The notes under the pieces are model-generated. The model did not search any database, was not told the origin of the DNA, and was given only the letters and a program-made list of their open reading frames with translations. Shown one piece after another: positions 15,138-22,364 of a stretch of DNA of 64,000 nucleotides. The DNA is from Moraxella canis. GTDB taxonomy: Bacteria > Pseudomonadota > Gammaproteobacteria > Pseudomonadales > Moraxellaceae. The stretch covers positions 62,001-126,000 of the forward strand of contig NZ_MUXT01000009.1 in NCBI RefSeq assembly GCF_002014965.1. Reading direction: 5' to 3'. Position 1 is the first letter of the stretch; the number at the start of each line of letters is the position of its first letter. The position numbers were made by a program, and so were the translations under genes.

Positions 15138-16094
15138 TTAAGATTGATGAAATTCCGCCAATCGCTCGGCAATTTTTTGATCTTTGGCTTGCCAAATCTC
15201 ATCAAGCCACGCATAAAGCGCTTGCTTGACTGATTCATCGGTATCATATTCGCCATTTTTAAGAGCCGAGAGTAGCGCCTCATCTGGGCTGACAAATTCA
15301 ATATCCACTGACAGCCGAGACAGCTTACCTGACCAAAGATCGCTATATTCGGGTGCGCCGTCAGGATAGACCAAGGTCATGTCCAAAATGCCATCAATCT
15401 GACTGCCAAGGCTGGATAATGCCAGTGCAAAGCCGCCCGCTTTGGGCTTTAAAAGATGCTCATAAGGGGAATTTTGCTGGGCGTGCTTAGCGGCGGTGAA
15501 ACGCGTTCCTTCCAAATAATTGAGCAAGACAAAAGGTTTGTCTTTCAAGGATTGGCAGGCGCGCAAAGCTTCATCCAAATCACGGCGCGCCAAATCAGGA
15601 TTTTTGGCGATTTGTGCTTTGGTGTGGCGCTTCATCATGGGAAAGTCCAAGAAATAAAAGGTTTGACCCACGATCGGGATATAAATCAGCTCATGCTTGG
15701 CAAAAAAACGAGTAATCGGCAGCACGCCTTCGCTGACATATTGGATGATACTGGTATCCACCCATGAGCGATGATTGCAAATCAAGAGATATCTGCCGTT
15801 GGGATCAAGATTACTAGGTAAGTGAATGCGCCAATCTTTGGCAGGCAGTACCTTATCAATGAGCAAGTTATTGGTGTGAATCCAATGATTGGCGATCCCA
15901 ATGACTGTTTTATCCGCAGTTTTTGAGCCAGTCAGCATTTTTGCCAGCCCTGCCCCAAGCACAGGGGCGCCGAGTGCTAAACTGTTAGCGGCGATGGTGC
16001 CTGTGCTCGTCACCAATGATAGCTTTTGGGCAAGCTTTGGCTGCTTGGCATGAAGTTTTTCAAAAAAAGGCAGGGTTTTGCGTGACTTTGACAT
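15138..16094 (-). CDS. Lysophospholipid acyltransferase family protein (PlsC/YihG-like)
   Basis: Predicted 1-acyl-glycerol-phosphate acyltransferase at the inner membrane, 318 residues. The HX4D catalytic motif is NHRSWVD (His108-Asp113), the substrate motif FFAKHEL follows at about 131, and LEGTRFT carries the EGTR motif (195-198). An N-terminal hydrophobic stretch (TGTIAANSLALGAPVLGAGLA) may anchor it. The length and LEGTRFT form match the YihG group more than classical PlsC. The ATG at 16094 has no strong SD. Two palindromic elements lie just upstream. Confidence 0.85.
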   Translation of the reverse strand: MSKSRKTLPFFEKLHAKQPKLAQKLSLVTSTGTIAANSLALGAPVLGAGLAKMLTGSKTADKTVIGIANHWIHTNNLLIDKVLPAKDWRIHLPSNLDPNGRYLLICNHRSWVDTSIIQYVSEGVLPITRFFAKHELIYIPIVGQTFYFLDFPMMKRHTKAQIAKNPDLARRDLDEALRACQSLKDKPFVLLNYLEGTRFTAAKHAQQNSPYEHLLKPKAGGFALALSSLGSQIDGILDMTLVYPDGAPEYSDLWSGKLSRLSVDIEFVSPDEALLSALKNGEYDTDESVKQALYAWLDEIWQAKDQKIAERLAEFHQS

Positions 16095-16131
16095 GGTTCA
16101 CCTAACTCATCGCGATATTTATTACAAAATA

Positions 16132-16176
16132 TGTCATTTTAATTCAAATGACAGAAGTTTTGTACACAGTTGTACA
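16132..16176. promoter_or_regulatory. Palindromic elements upstream of the acyltransferase
   Basis: TGTCATTT (16132-16139) and AAATGACA (16146-16153) form a perfect inverted repeat with a 6-bp spacer. Next to it the 6-bp palindrome TGTACA occurs twice (16161-16166, 16171-16176). A weak minus-strand promoter (TTGAAT-17-TAATAA) overlaps the first element. They look like operator sites in the 476-bp interval 16095-16570; nothing else was recognised there except an AT-rich stretch leading to the next gene. Confidence 0.4.
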
Positions 16177-16570
16177 TTAATTGGCATAGTTTACCAAAAA
16201 CTGCTCAAAATAGGCAAAAAATTCGCTCATTTTGATGTTTTATTTGTATTTGACACCAAAAAATGCATTGAGATTGTAACAATTCATATCAAGATGGATA
16301 AATATGATAAAAATTGCTCGCTGTTGGCCGCAATTTTGGATCAATTTTAGGGGATTGGCGTGCATTTGCGGTAATTTTAAGTGAATTTAAGCAGGCTTGA
16401 TCACTATCAAAGCTCAATCAATAATAAAAAGCGCACATCCAGCCTACATTAGTCATACAATCAAGCAAGAAATTAGGTTCATAATGAGCTTAAGCAAGCA
16501 AAGCTTATGTGAAAACATATTAATTTTACTTACATGAAACAAGTCTAAGAGTAGGCGCAAGGAGTTCTCA

Positions 16571-17245
16571 ATGAAAATGAAGGCATTAGGTATTACGGTA
16601 TTGGCATCTAGCATGGCATTGGCAGGCTGTGCGAATACGGGTACTGCAGGCGGTGCTAATGGCACTGGGCCTGGCGGCGTGAATAAAGCCGTGATTGGCG
16701 CCGTGGCAGGTGCTCTGGGCGGCGCCGCTATCTCAAAAGCGACAGGCGGTGAAAAAACCGGTCGTGACGCTGCTATCGGTGCAGCGGTCGGTGCAGCGGC
16801 AGGTGCCTATATGGAGCGCCAAGCTAAGCAAATTGAGCAGCAAATGGAAGGCACAGGTGTGACTGTTACTCATGACACTAATACTGGTAACATCAATTTG
16901 ACCATGCCTGGTAACATTACCTTTGCTCATGATGATGCAACGCTTAATGGTGCGTTTTTGGGCAGCTTGAATCAGTTGGCAAACACGATGAAGCAGTACA
17001 ATCAGACGACCATCGTAGTTGCAGGTCATACTGATTCGACTGGTCAGGCAGCTTATAACCAAGCTTTATCTGAGCGCCGCGCTGCATCTGTGCGTAACTA
17101 CTTGGTCAGCCAAGGCGTGGCTGCTCATCGTATCCAAACCGTGGGTTATGGTATGCGTCAGCCAGTTGCCTCAAATGCGACTGACGCTGGACGCGCCCAA
17201 AACCGCCGTGTTGAATTGACCATTTTAACACCACAAAATATGTAA
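16571..17245 (+). CDS. OmpA-family lipoprotein with glycine zipper (YiaD-like)
   Basis: Predicted outer-membrane lipoprotein, 224 residues. The signal peptide ends at the LAGC lipobox (Cys20). Residues ~40-85 are a Gly/Ala-rich glycine-zipper segment (AVAGALGGAAISKA, AAIGAAVGAAAGAYMERQ). Residues ~105-222 are the OmpA-like domain with VVAGHTDSTGQAAYN, SERRAASVRNYLV and NRRVELTI, which should bind peptidoglycan. AAGGAG stands 7 bp upstream of the ATG. It is a single gene closed by a strong terminator. YiaD of E. coli has the same layout; the exact role is unknown. Confidence 0.9.
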   Translation: MKMKALGITVLASSMALAGCANTGTAGGANGTGPGGVNKAVIGAVAGALGGAAISKATGGEKTGRDAAIGAAVGAAAGAYMERQAKQIEQQMEGTGVTVTHDTNTGNINLTMPGNITFAHDDATLNGAFLGSLNQLANTMKQYNQTTIVVAGHTDSTGQAAYNQALSERRAASVRNYLVSQGVAAHRIQTVGYGMRQPVASNATDAGRAQNRRVELTILTPQNM

Positions 17246-17262
17246 AATTTTTAGATACTAAC

Positions 17263-17294
17263 AAAACCGCCGAAATATTTTTGGCGGTTTTTTA
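17263..17294 (+). terminator. Terminator of the YiaD-like gene
   Basis: AAACCGCC/GGCGGTTT stem (from 17264 and 17283) with preceding A-run and following T6; active in either direction between convergent genes. Confidence 0.88.
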
Positions 17295-17338
17295 TCGTAT
17301 ATTCACAAAGAGAATGTCTTGATGAATAGAGCCTTTAA

Positions 17339-17593
17339 TTATTGCATTGATGGGTTAGGCATTTCACCTTTTGGGTATTGAGCATTTTTAGCCTGAATTT
17401 TTTGCATTTCAACCAAAGCCGCATCTGCTTTAGTCTGCGCATCATAATTAGGACCTTCACCAATGGGATATTGCGTGGTTTCTATCTGAGAGAAGTTACT
17501 GTCTTTGTTCATCATCTTATCAGCGGTAGCGGTGACGGCATTGCAGCCCGATAACAAAATCATAGCAGCGATAGAAAGGACAGCGATTTTCAT
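17339..17593 (-). CDS. Small lipoprotein of unknown function
   Basis: 84 residues; no family recognised. The ATG at 17593 is preceded by GGAGG at 5 bp and gives MKIAVLSIAAMILLSGCNA, a lipoprotein signal with lipobox LSGC. The mature part is short, polar and has the partly repeated phrases QYPIGEGPN and QYPKGEMPN. Upstream in-frame codons lack a signal peptide and are discounted. It is convergent with the YiaD-like gene. Confidence 0.7.
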   Translation of the reverse strand: MKIAVLSIAAMILLSGCNAVTATADKMMNKDSNFSQIETTQYPIGEGPNYDAQTKADAALVEMQKIQAKNAQYPKGEMPNPSMQ

Positions 17594-17876
17594 AAAACCT
17601 CCATGGCGCTTGTTTGAGTGACTTGAATAATCAACGAAATCTATTTTATTAAAGGTAAATAAAGCTAGATTTGCATTATGATAGAGCAAAAGGGATTGTT
17701 GGGGTAGAGTTATTTTGTTATTAAAGTATTTTATTAATTGAATATTTTTTTTATCAGATTTTAAGGAGTTATGATATTATTATCATAATAAATTTGATAT
17801 CAATAAGTCTGAATGTGTGTTATTGAGATTTTTAAAAAAAATTGGTTTATAAAATTTCATTTCTAAGGGAGGAAGT

Positions 17877-18392
17877 ATGACAGCAAAATCTTTTAAGTCA
17901 GCACGATTTATTTTGCCCATGTGCTTGGGTCTTTGGCTAACTGCCTGCGGCAGCGATGATGCACCAAAAACCTCACCACCTGCTGCCAATGATCAAAGCG
18001 TATCAACAGCAACATCTGAGACTGATGCTACCCAGTCAGATAGTGCCAATACCATGACAAAAACGGAATCGGATATCCAAAGTGAGACCACCGAGTCAGC
18101 ATTGCCGACTGATGCGGCTCAAGATAATCCGGTGGTGACAGAGGCGTCTACTGAGGTAGGCAAGGCTCGCTATGAAAAATCTTGCAAGGTGTGCCACGAT
18201 GCAGGCTTGCTTGATGCGCCTAAATTAACTGCAAAAGCCGAATGGCAAAAGCGTTTAAGTGATAAGGGGCTTGAGACGCTGCAAATCCATTCTGCCAAAG
18301 GATTTAATAAAATGCCGGCGCAAGCTGTGGGAGAAGTGACAGAAGCTGAAGTGTATGCGGCGGTCAGATATATCCTTGATCAAGCTCAATAA
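17877..18392 (+). CDS. Lipoprotein cytochrome c (cytochrome c5-like)
   Basis: Probable membrane-tethered periplasmic electron carrier, 171 residues. The signal ends at LTAC (Cys24). A long Ser/Thr/Asp/Gln-rich linker follows (25-~92). The C-terminal domain (~93-171) is a small class I c-type cytochrome: haem-binding CKVCH (Cys103, Cys106, His107) and a likely axial Met in NKMPAQ (Met146). The GKARYEKSCKVCHDAGLLDAPK spacing is typical of cytochrome c5. RBS GGGAGG lies 4-5 bp upstream. The flexible linker suggests that the domain reaches across the periplasm. Confidence 0.88.
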   Translation: MTAKSFKSARFILPMCLGLWLTACGSDDAPKTSPPAANDQSVSTATSETDATQSDSANTMTKTESDIQSETTESALPTDAAQDNPVVTEASTEVGKARYEKSCKVCHDAGLLDAPKLTAKAEWQKRLSDKGLETLQIHSAKGFNKMPAQAVGEVTEAEVYAAVRYILDQAQ

Positions 18393-18400
18393 ACGCCAAT

Positions 18401-18433
18401 AAAAAAGCGCATCTATCAATGATGCGCTTTTTA
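18401..18433. terminator. Bidirectional terminator between the cytochrome gene and attL
   Basis: GCGCATC/GATGCGC stem (18407-18413, 18421-18427) with A6 on the left and T5 on the right. It ends the cytochrome gene. In the unoccupied chromosome it would also have been the terminator of tRNA-Pro, whose 3' end repeat starts 4 bp further on. Confidence 0.85.
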
Positions 18434-18436
18434 ATA

Positions 18437-18453
18437 TGGTCGGAATGATAGGA
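18437..18453. repeat. attL: 17-bp core repeat
   Basis: TGGTCGGAATGATAGGA, identical to 26323-26339. It is the displaced original 3' end of the tRNA-Pro gene (reverse complement TCCTATCATTCCGACCA). Confidence 0.9.
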
Positions 18454-18498
18454 ATAAAACAATTTTTATAACTCATTGAAAATAAATGATTAAAATAA

Positions 18499-18540
18499 GA
18501 TACCAAATAGCCGATACCAACAATGATACCAACAAATTAA
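18499..18540 (+). repeat. Left integrase arm-type sites
   Basis: GATACCAA motifs at 18499, 18513 and 18525. The segment 18513-18540 is a 28-bp exact match to 26189-26216 at the other end. This fits arm-binding sites for the integrase N-terminal domain. Confidence 0.7.
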
Positions 18541-18726
18541 AAAGTCACCCCTAAAAATCGCCATTTTTTCCCCTTTTTTACCTTTTCTTGATACTGCCCA
18601 AAACTTTTAATTTCGCGGTCGTAAAAATTTTTTTAAGGAGGCGGTGCTACAAGGCAATCTTTCTGAACTTTTTACCCACCCCATGCGCTCAGCTCACCAC
18701 ATCCCAAAGTAACCAACCTTATCCCA
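18541..18726. other. Non-coding left end of the element
   Basis: Pyrimidine-rich stretch, then a T-rich segment ending in an SD-like TAAGGAGG (18632-18640 area) followed by a GTG-initiated 22-codon frame whose start is too close to the SD to be convincing. No gene is called. A packaging (cos) site is conceivable but cannot be recognised. Confidence 0.4.
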
Positions 18727-18927
18727 TCATTTGCCTTGCTTAATGATTTGATAAATTGCTTGGCAAGATAAATTATATTCCTGTGATAGCTGATGGATAT
18801 TACCATCAGTGTAACACTCTCTGATTTGCTTGCTTTGCTTTGTTATGGCTGACTGGTCTGTCTTTGGGATATACCAAAGCAAGCCCCCACAGGTGCGCTT
18901 AAATTCACTGATGACGATTAAGGTATA
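18727..18927 (-). pseudogene. Mor-type transcription activator remnant (HTH)
   Basis: An open frame of 67 codons on the minus strand without ATG, GTG or upstream TTG start. It encodes RTCGGLLWYIPKTDQ, then a helix-turn-helix-like half GNIHQLSQEYNLSCQAIYQI ending IIKQGK-stop. This matches the C-terminal DNA-binding half of the Mor/Mor_C activator family (GG..YIPK, LA.EY.LS...IY.II). The N-terminal dimerisation half is absent and a stop sits at 18928-18930. It is either a truncated remnant or a frameshifted gene. It lies 3' of the replication gene near attL. Confidence 0.6.
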
Positions 18928-18931
18928 TCAA

Positions 18932-18971
18932 GTTATAGAAAGGTCATAGAAAAGTCATAGGATGGTTATAA
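18932..18971 (+). repeat. 11-bp iterons GT(T/C)ATAG
   Basis: Four copies at an exact 11-bp period: GTTATAG 18932, GTCATAG 18943, GTCATAG 18954, GTTATAA 18965, the first three linked by GAAAR. One helical turn spacing suggests cooperative protein binding on one DNA face. Confidence 0.65.
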
Positions 18972-19029
18972 GGTTGTTTTATTCTCTTACAATACTGCTC
19001 CGAAAAGTCGTAAGCTGTCGTATTTCCTA

Positions 19030-19143
19030 ATTATTATATATGACTGTAGTTGTATATACATATATGTATTTAAATATCAGCAAACAAATCTATACATTAT
19101 TATATATGACTGTAGTTGTATATACATATATGTATTTAAATAT
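19030..19143 (+). repeat. AT-rich 48-bp direct repeat, 66-bp period
   Basis: 19030-19077 and 19096-19143 are identical. Each copy has the 14-bp palindrome ATACATATATGTAT and is almost wholly A/T. Beside iterons, this resembles a DNA-unwinding element of a replication origin. Confidence 0.8.
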
Positions 19144-19203
19144 GAGTAAATCTATCTTTTTACCAATCGAAATTTAAAAATAAAATAAAAAACAGTGATT
19201 TTG

Positions 19204-19306
19204 GGGAAAGTGGGAAAGTGGCAGGCGATAAGCTTTGGTATATAAGGCTTTGCAAGTTTTCCCCCTATTGGGAAAGTGGGGGAAAGTGGGGAAAACTGGG
19301 GAAAGT
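19204..19306 (+). repeat. Left GGGAAAGT iteron array (candidate ori)
   Basis: GGGAAAGT at 19204 and 19212 (8-bp period). A 50-bp centre follows, containing GGTATATAAGGCTTTGCA and TTTTCCCCC. Copies then lie at 19270, 19280, 19289 (variant GGGAAAACT) and 19299, about 10 bp apart. It lies just 3' of the DUF3987 gene, where phage-inducible islands keep their origin. Confidence 0.75.
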
Positions 19307-19335
19307 ATCAAACCATCCCCAATTTGGCGCATCAG

Positions 19336-21333
19336 CTAAGGCAGTAAGATGGGATTAAAAAACACCGTCTTTGGTTGTCCTTGCACGACGATATAATAAT
19401 GACTTTCCAAGCTGTCGGTGGCGTTCTCCAAGATTTCCTTTTTCCTTAACTTTTTGGGCGTGATGGCGCTTTGCATATCGGCATAAAGTATGTAGCTCAT
19501 TTGATGCTTGGGTATATATTTGTCGGCAAACCATTCAAGCACAGTTTGAGCGTCTGACTTTTCATCATCTTTGCCATAGTTTATAAATTCTCTGACGGAG
19601 TGCCAAACCAGTTTAAATGCACCGTCCAAGTATTGACTACTTAGCTTGGTAGCACCATCATAAAAGGCAAGCAAGGTAGCAATTCGGCTGGCGTTCTCTG
19701 CCATACGGTTTGCCACTTCTTTAGCAGTCTTTAGCTCGCCTAGTATCTTACATTCTATGGATTGCTGAAAATTGGCTAAGTGCTGTTTTGCACCATCAGC
19801 AAAGGGCATATTAAACCGCCCCTTGTCATCAGTGGGTAGCTCGCCATCAGTAAACGGATTATGCCCTGTGGGTAATAAATCCTGCATCAAGTAGCTACAC
19901 CTTGCCCAATAGCCTTTTAATACGCTGTCGGCATATTCATCTTGGCTTAGCCTATCTTTACTGCTCCAATCACGAAAGCCCACTAAGGACGGCTCGGCAG
20001 TGAATAAAAAGCGTGCTAATAATCCTTGTTCTGCCATTAAACGATCTTTCAATACTGGTTCAAGGATTACACGCTGACCACTTAGGCAGAATGTCAATCT
20101 ACAGTCATACGCCACGCCCTTTATGGCGTTTTTGCTATGTATTGAGCGTTTGCGTCTGACCGCTCCGCCACTGTATAGGCTTGTGATATTGCCCATCGCA
20201 CTGCCTGCGGTATCTGATTTCATGGTATGACCACCAAAAAACTTCGCCGCCTCATCGGTTCGCCATACCAAATTATTAAGCTCTCCCATCACAAACCTAT
20301 CTAAAGCTGGCTCAATGGTGGCATCATCTAAGATAAAATCAGGATCGTTAGGCTCTGGATTTTCCATTAGCCATGTTGCACGATCTTTGGGCTTGATGCT
20401 GGCTAATTCTGCTTGCCATTGGTTTAGCTCGTGGCGATATGCTTTTTGAGCATTTTTTATGTGCTGATCGACGGCATGATATGCCAAATCTTGTAGTTTG
20501 GATTTACCGCCTCCGCTTTCGCCTTCGGTTAATAAAAATAAACTACTTGGCTTATAGGTGTTGCCCAATGGTGCATTTACCCTAGATTGTCCGATGGTGG
20601 ATAATACGCCCAAAACTGCCATACCTGCCCATGATAAAGGCGTTTGAGTGTAATACGCCAACATCTTCACCACATCGCTCAAAGGCTCGCCAAACGCTTC
20701 TACAGGATAGGGATTATCATAAGATTTGGCAGGCTCTAGCGGTATGGGCGTTCGCCATTGAATAAGGCTAACGCTCGCCACGCTGAAAAAATCGGCATCA
20801 AGTAAGGCGTTAGGCGTTTGGCTTGGTCTGCTGATCGATGCGTAAATATTGGCATTAACTTTATTGGCTAATTGGTCAATCAGATCATCTTTTTTATCTG
20901 CTGTACAATACACTTTCATTGGTTGGTAGTGACCAAAGGCGATCGCCAATAAGGGTAATTTGTCGGCAAATTTATCAGGCAAGGCGATGATGCAAGGATT
21001 TTCACCCTGCATCAGAATATGGCGATAGATGATCTCGCCATCGTCCACGCCTGCGATAACATGGTAGCTGGTAGCAGAATGTAGATCGCCAATGATGACG
21101 GCATGATTATCCCAAGCGCTCAAAGTATGATGATAAGCACGATCATAAATAAACGCATTGGCAAGCCTGCCTTTGGCATCGTGCATCAGCAGGCAGGGCG
21201 TTTGGTTGTACAATCTACCGTTTAGCTCGGCATTGATAACACGCCATTTGTCGCCTTTGTAGGTCTCTAGTGGGATGGCATCAGGTGGCAGGCGTGACAA
21301 ATCATTCAATAGTGCATAAATATCAATTTTCAT
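19336..21333 (-). CDS. DUF3987/YfjI-family replication ATPase (primase-helicase-like)
   Basis: Probable replication initiator of the element, 665 residues. Residues ~1-165 form a mixed alpha/beta domain (AIAFGHYQPMKVYCTADKKD is toprim-like, weak). Residues ~210-560 are the DUF3987 P-loop domain. Walker A is GESGGGKS (271-278), preceded by LFLLTE. A Walker-B-like VWRTDEAAKFFGG (Asp360-Glu361) and the family segments SGGAVRRKRSIHSKNA and LSGQRVILEPVLKDRLMAEQGLLARFLF follow. The C-terminus (~585-665) may be a small DNA-binding domain. Its ATG overlaps the previous stop (ATGA). Such proteins occur in prophages, P4-like satellites and islands; helicase/primase activity is inferred from context. 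Confidence 0.8.
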   Translation of the reverse strand: MKIDIYALLNDLSRLPPDAIPLETYKGDKWRVINAELNGRLYNQTPCLLMHDAKGRLANAFIYDRAYHHTLSAWDNHAVIIGDLHSATSYHVIAGVDDGEIIYRHILMQGENPCIIALPDKFADKLPLLAIAFGHYQPMKVYCTADKKDDLIDQLANKVNANIYASISRPSQTPNALLDADFFSVASVSLIQWRTPIPLEPAKSYDNPYPVEAFGEPLSDVVKMLAYYTQTPLSWAGMAVLGVLSTIGQSRVNAPLGNTYKPSSLFLLTEGESGGGKSKLQDLAYHAVDQHIKNAQKAYRHELNQWQAELASIKPKDRATWLMENPEPNDPDFILDDATIEPALDRFVMGELNNLVWRTDEAAKFFGGHTMKSDTAGSAMGNITSLYSGGAVRRKRSIHSKNAIKGVAYDCRLTFCLSGQRVILEPVLKDRLMAEQGLLARFLFTAEPSLVGFRDWSSKDRLSQDEYADSVLKGYWARCSYLMQDLLPTGHNPFTDGELPTDDKGRFNMPFADGAKQHLANFQQSIECKILGELKTAKEVANRMAENASRIATLLAFYDGATKLSSQYLDGAFKLVWHSVREFINYGKDDEKSDAQTVLEWFADKYIPKHQMSYILYADMQSAITPKKLRKKEILENATDSLESHYYIVVQGQPKTVFFNPILLP

Positions 21334-21533
21334 TCATCACCCCAAGTATCAAGATACCCTTTGAGTCTTAAAATGTCATGGTGCGGATAATCTATTTGTA
21401 ATTGCTCGGCAAAGACTTGGGCATCTGATTTGTCATCAAACATTCGATAAATGCCTAACGCTTGGCACTCAATCCCATAATTTACTTGTGGGGCGATTTG
21501 TTCTTGGCTGTTTAGCTCGTGATATTTTTTCAT
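21330..21533 (-). CDS. Hypothetical small protein of the replication block
   Basis: 67 residues, no family recognised. It is acidic, with two aromatic-rich segments (YGIECQALGIYRMFDD, IDYPHHDILRLKGYLD), no signal peptide and no membrane segment. It overlaps both neighbours by 4 nt (ATGA), so it is translated as part of the coupled block leading into the DUF3987 gene. That position is the main support for it being real. Confidence 0.6.
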   Translation of the reverse strand: MKKYHELNSQEQIAPQVNYGIECQALGIYRMFDDKSDAQVFAEQLQIDYPHHDILRLKGYLDTWGDE

Positions 21534-21760
21534 CTGAACGCCCCTTTTGAATATTCATCATCTAGCACCTTGTAGCCATCATTTAGATATTGGCAAGCAG
21601 TTTCTAGCTCTTTCCACATAACAAAAGTTAGCGATCTGATGCGCTCTATTTCTTGGGGATCGGTTTCACGCAAAATGCCAAAGATATTATTTAAATCTTC
21701 CATGATGATTTTTGCACCTTCAATGTTGGATAGTGCGCTGATTAATTTATCTTGTTTCAT
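21530..21760 (-). CDS. Hypothetical helical protein of the replication block
   Basis: 76 residues from the ATG at 21760 (MKQDKLISALSNIEGAKIIM), preceded by GGGGGTG as SD; an upstream in-frame Cys-rich extension is ignored. It is predicted to be all-helical (ALSNIEGAKIIMEDLNNIFGIL, SLTFVMWKELETACQYL). The general look is of small phage proteins with a DUF3077-like helical pair, but I cannot assign it. ATGA overlaps at both ends show translational coupling. Confidence 0.6.
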   Translation of the reverse strand: MKQDKLISALSNIEGAKIIMEDLNNIFGILRETDPQEIERIRSLTFVMWKELETACQYLNDGYKVLDDEYSKGAFR

Positions 21761-22233
21761 AGCGCACCCCCTGCAATAGCAAGCACAATCACAATGGCAG
21801 TACAAATAAAGCCAATGATAGAAAACGCCATGACAACGCCAATGGCAAAAGATTGGGCGGGGGATAATCTGGCAAGGGTAAATAGTAGATGGTTCATGCG
21901 TGGGTTTCCTGTTAATTTAGTTGGTATGGTCGCTAGAGTAGGGCGACGGCTCTCAACTACCGTTAACAGACGGCGGAACTTATTTCCCAAAAAGGGTATT
22001 GTATTAGGTTCTCTCAAGCCGTCATAACTGGTGATACTGTCCGTATCTTGTAATGACGATATATTTACACCTGTGGGGCTGTTATCGCTAACAGTAGGCG
22101 CAAAAATAGCCAAAGGATGACGGCTTGGCTGTACCGCTGTTAATTTAGTAGTGCGGTTATTTTGCCCTAGCCTGCCTATGAGTGCAAGTGATGAAAATTC
22201 ATGATATTGTCTTTGTTGTTTAATTTTGGTCAT
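21757..22233 (-). CDS. Hypothetical protein with C-terminal membrane helix, first gene of the coupled block
   Basis: 158 residues, function unknown. The first ~115 residues are low in complexity and Pro/Ser/Thr/Arg-rich (LTAVQPSRHPLAIFAPT, FRRLLTVVESRRPTL). The last ~35 form one membrane helix (FAIGVVMAFSIIGFICTAIVIVLAIAGGAL). AAGGA lies 9 bp upstream and its TGA overlaps the next ATG. The DNA contains several short inverted repeats (such as CTGTTA/TAACAG at 22080-22095), so an RNA function for part of this stretch is a real alternative. Confidence 0.45.
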   Translation of the reverse strand: MTKIKQQRQYHEFSSLALIGRLGQNNRTTKLTAVQPSRHPLAIFAPTVSDNSPTGVNISSLQDTDSITSYDGLREPNTIPFLGNKFRRLLTVVESRRPTLATIPTKLTGNPRMNHLLFTLARLSPAQSFAIGVVMAFSIIGFICTAIVIVLAIAGGAL

Positions 22234-22241
22234 GTTATAAT
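22213..22241 (+). promoter_or_regulatory. Plus-strand promoter inside the element
   Basis: -35 TTGTTG (22213-22218), exactly 17-bp spacer, -10 TATAAT (22236-22241), which also has an extended TG. It points against all genes of the element and lies over the start of the 21757-22233 gene. Confidence 0.6.
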
Positions 22242-22247
22242 GTCCTT

Positions 22248-22297
22248 GCTAGTAAGTTTTGCCCTGTCATCTGATGATGGGGCATTTTTTATGGCGT
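22248..22297 (+). ncRNA. Predicted ~50-nt antisense RNA
   Basis: From the promoter above, transcription would begin near 22248 and end at an intrinsic terminator. The terminator is a 12-bp hairpin (arms 22265-22276 and about 22278-22289, two wobble pairs) followed by T6. The RNA is complementary to the mRNA leader just upstream of the RBS of the coupled replication block. It fits an antisense copy-control RNA. Exact ends are estimates. Confidence 0.5.
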
Positions 22298-22364
22298 ATT
22301 GGACGATTTGGGCGGAATGTCTTAGCGGTGTTCCCAATCTGTTCCCAATCTGTTCCCAAACCGT

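Noticed and set aside
14948..15301. 117-codon minus-strand frame downstream of the acyltransferase
   Set aside because: It overlaps the acyltransferase 3' end in another frame, spans a hairpin and has no signal of coding use.
18600..18660. Possible phage cos/packaging site or short gene start (TTTCGCGG, T-rich run, TAAGGAGG) near attL
   Set aside because: The look is suggestive for a satellite, but no cos consensus can be recognised without a helper-phage sequence, and the SD is too close to the only start codon.
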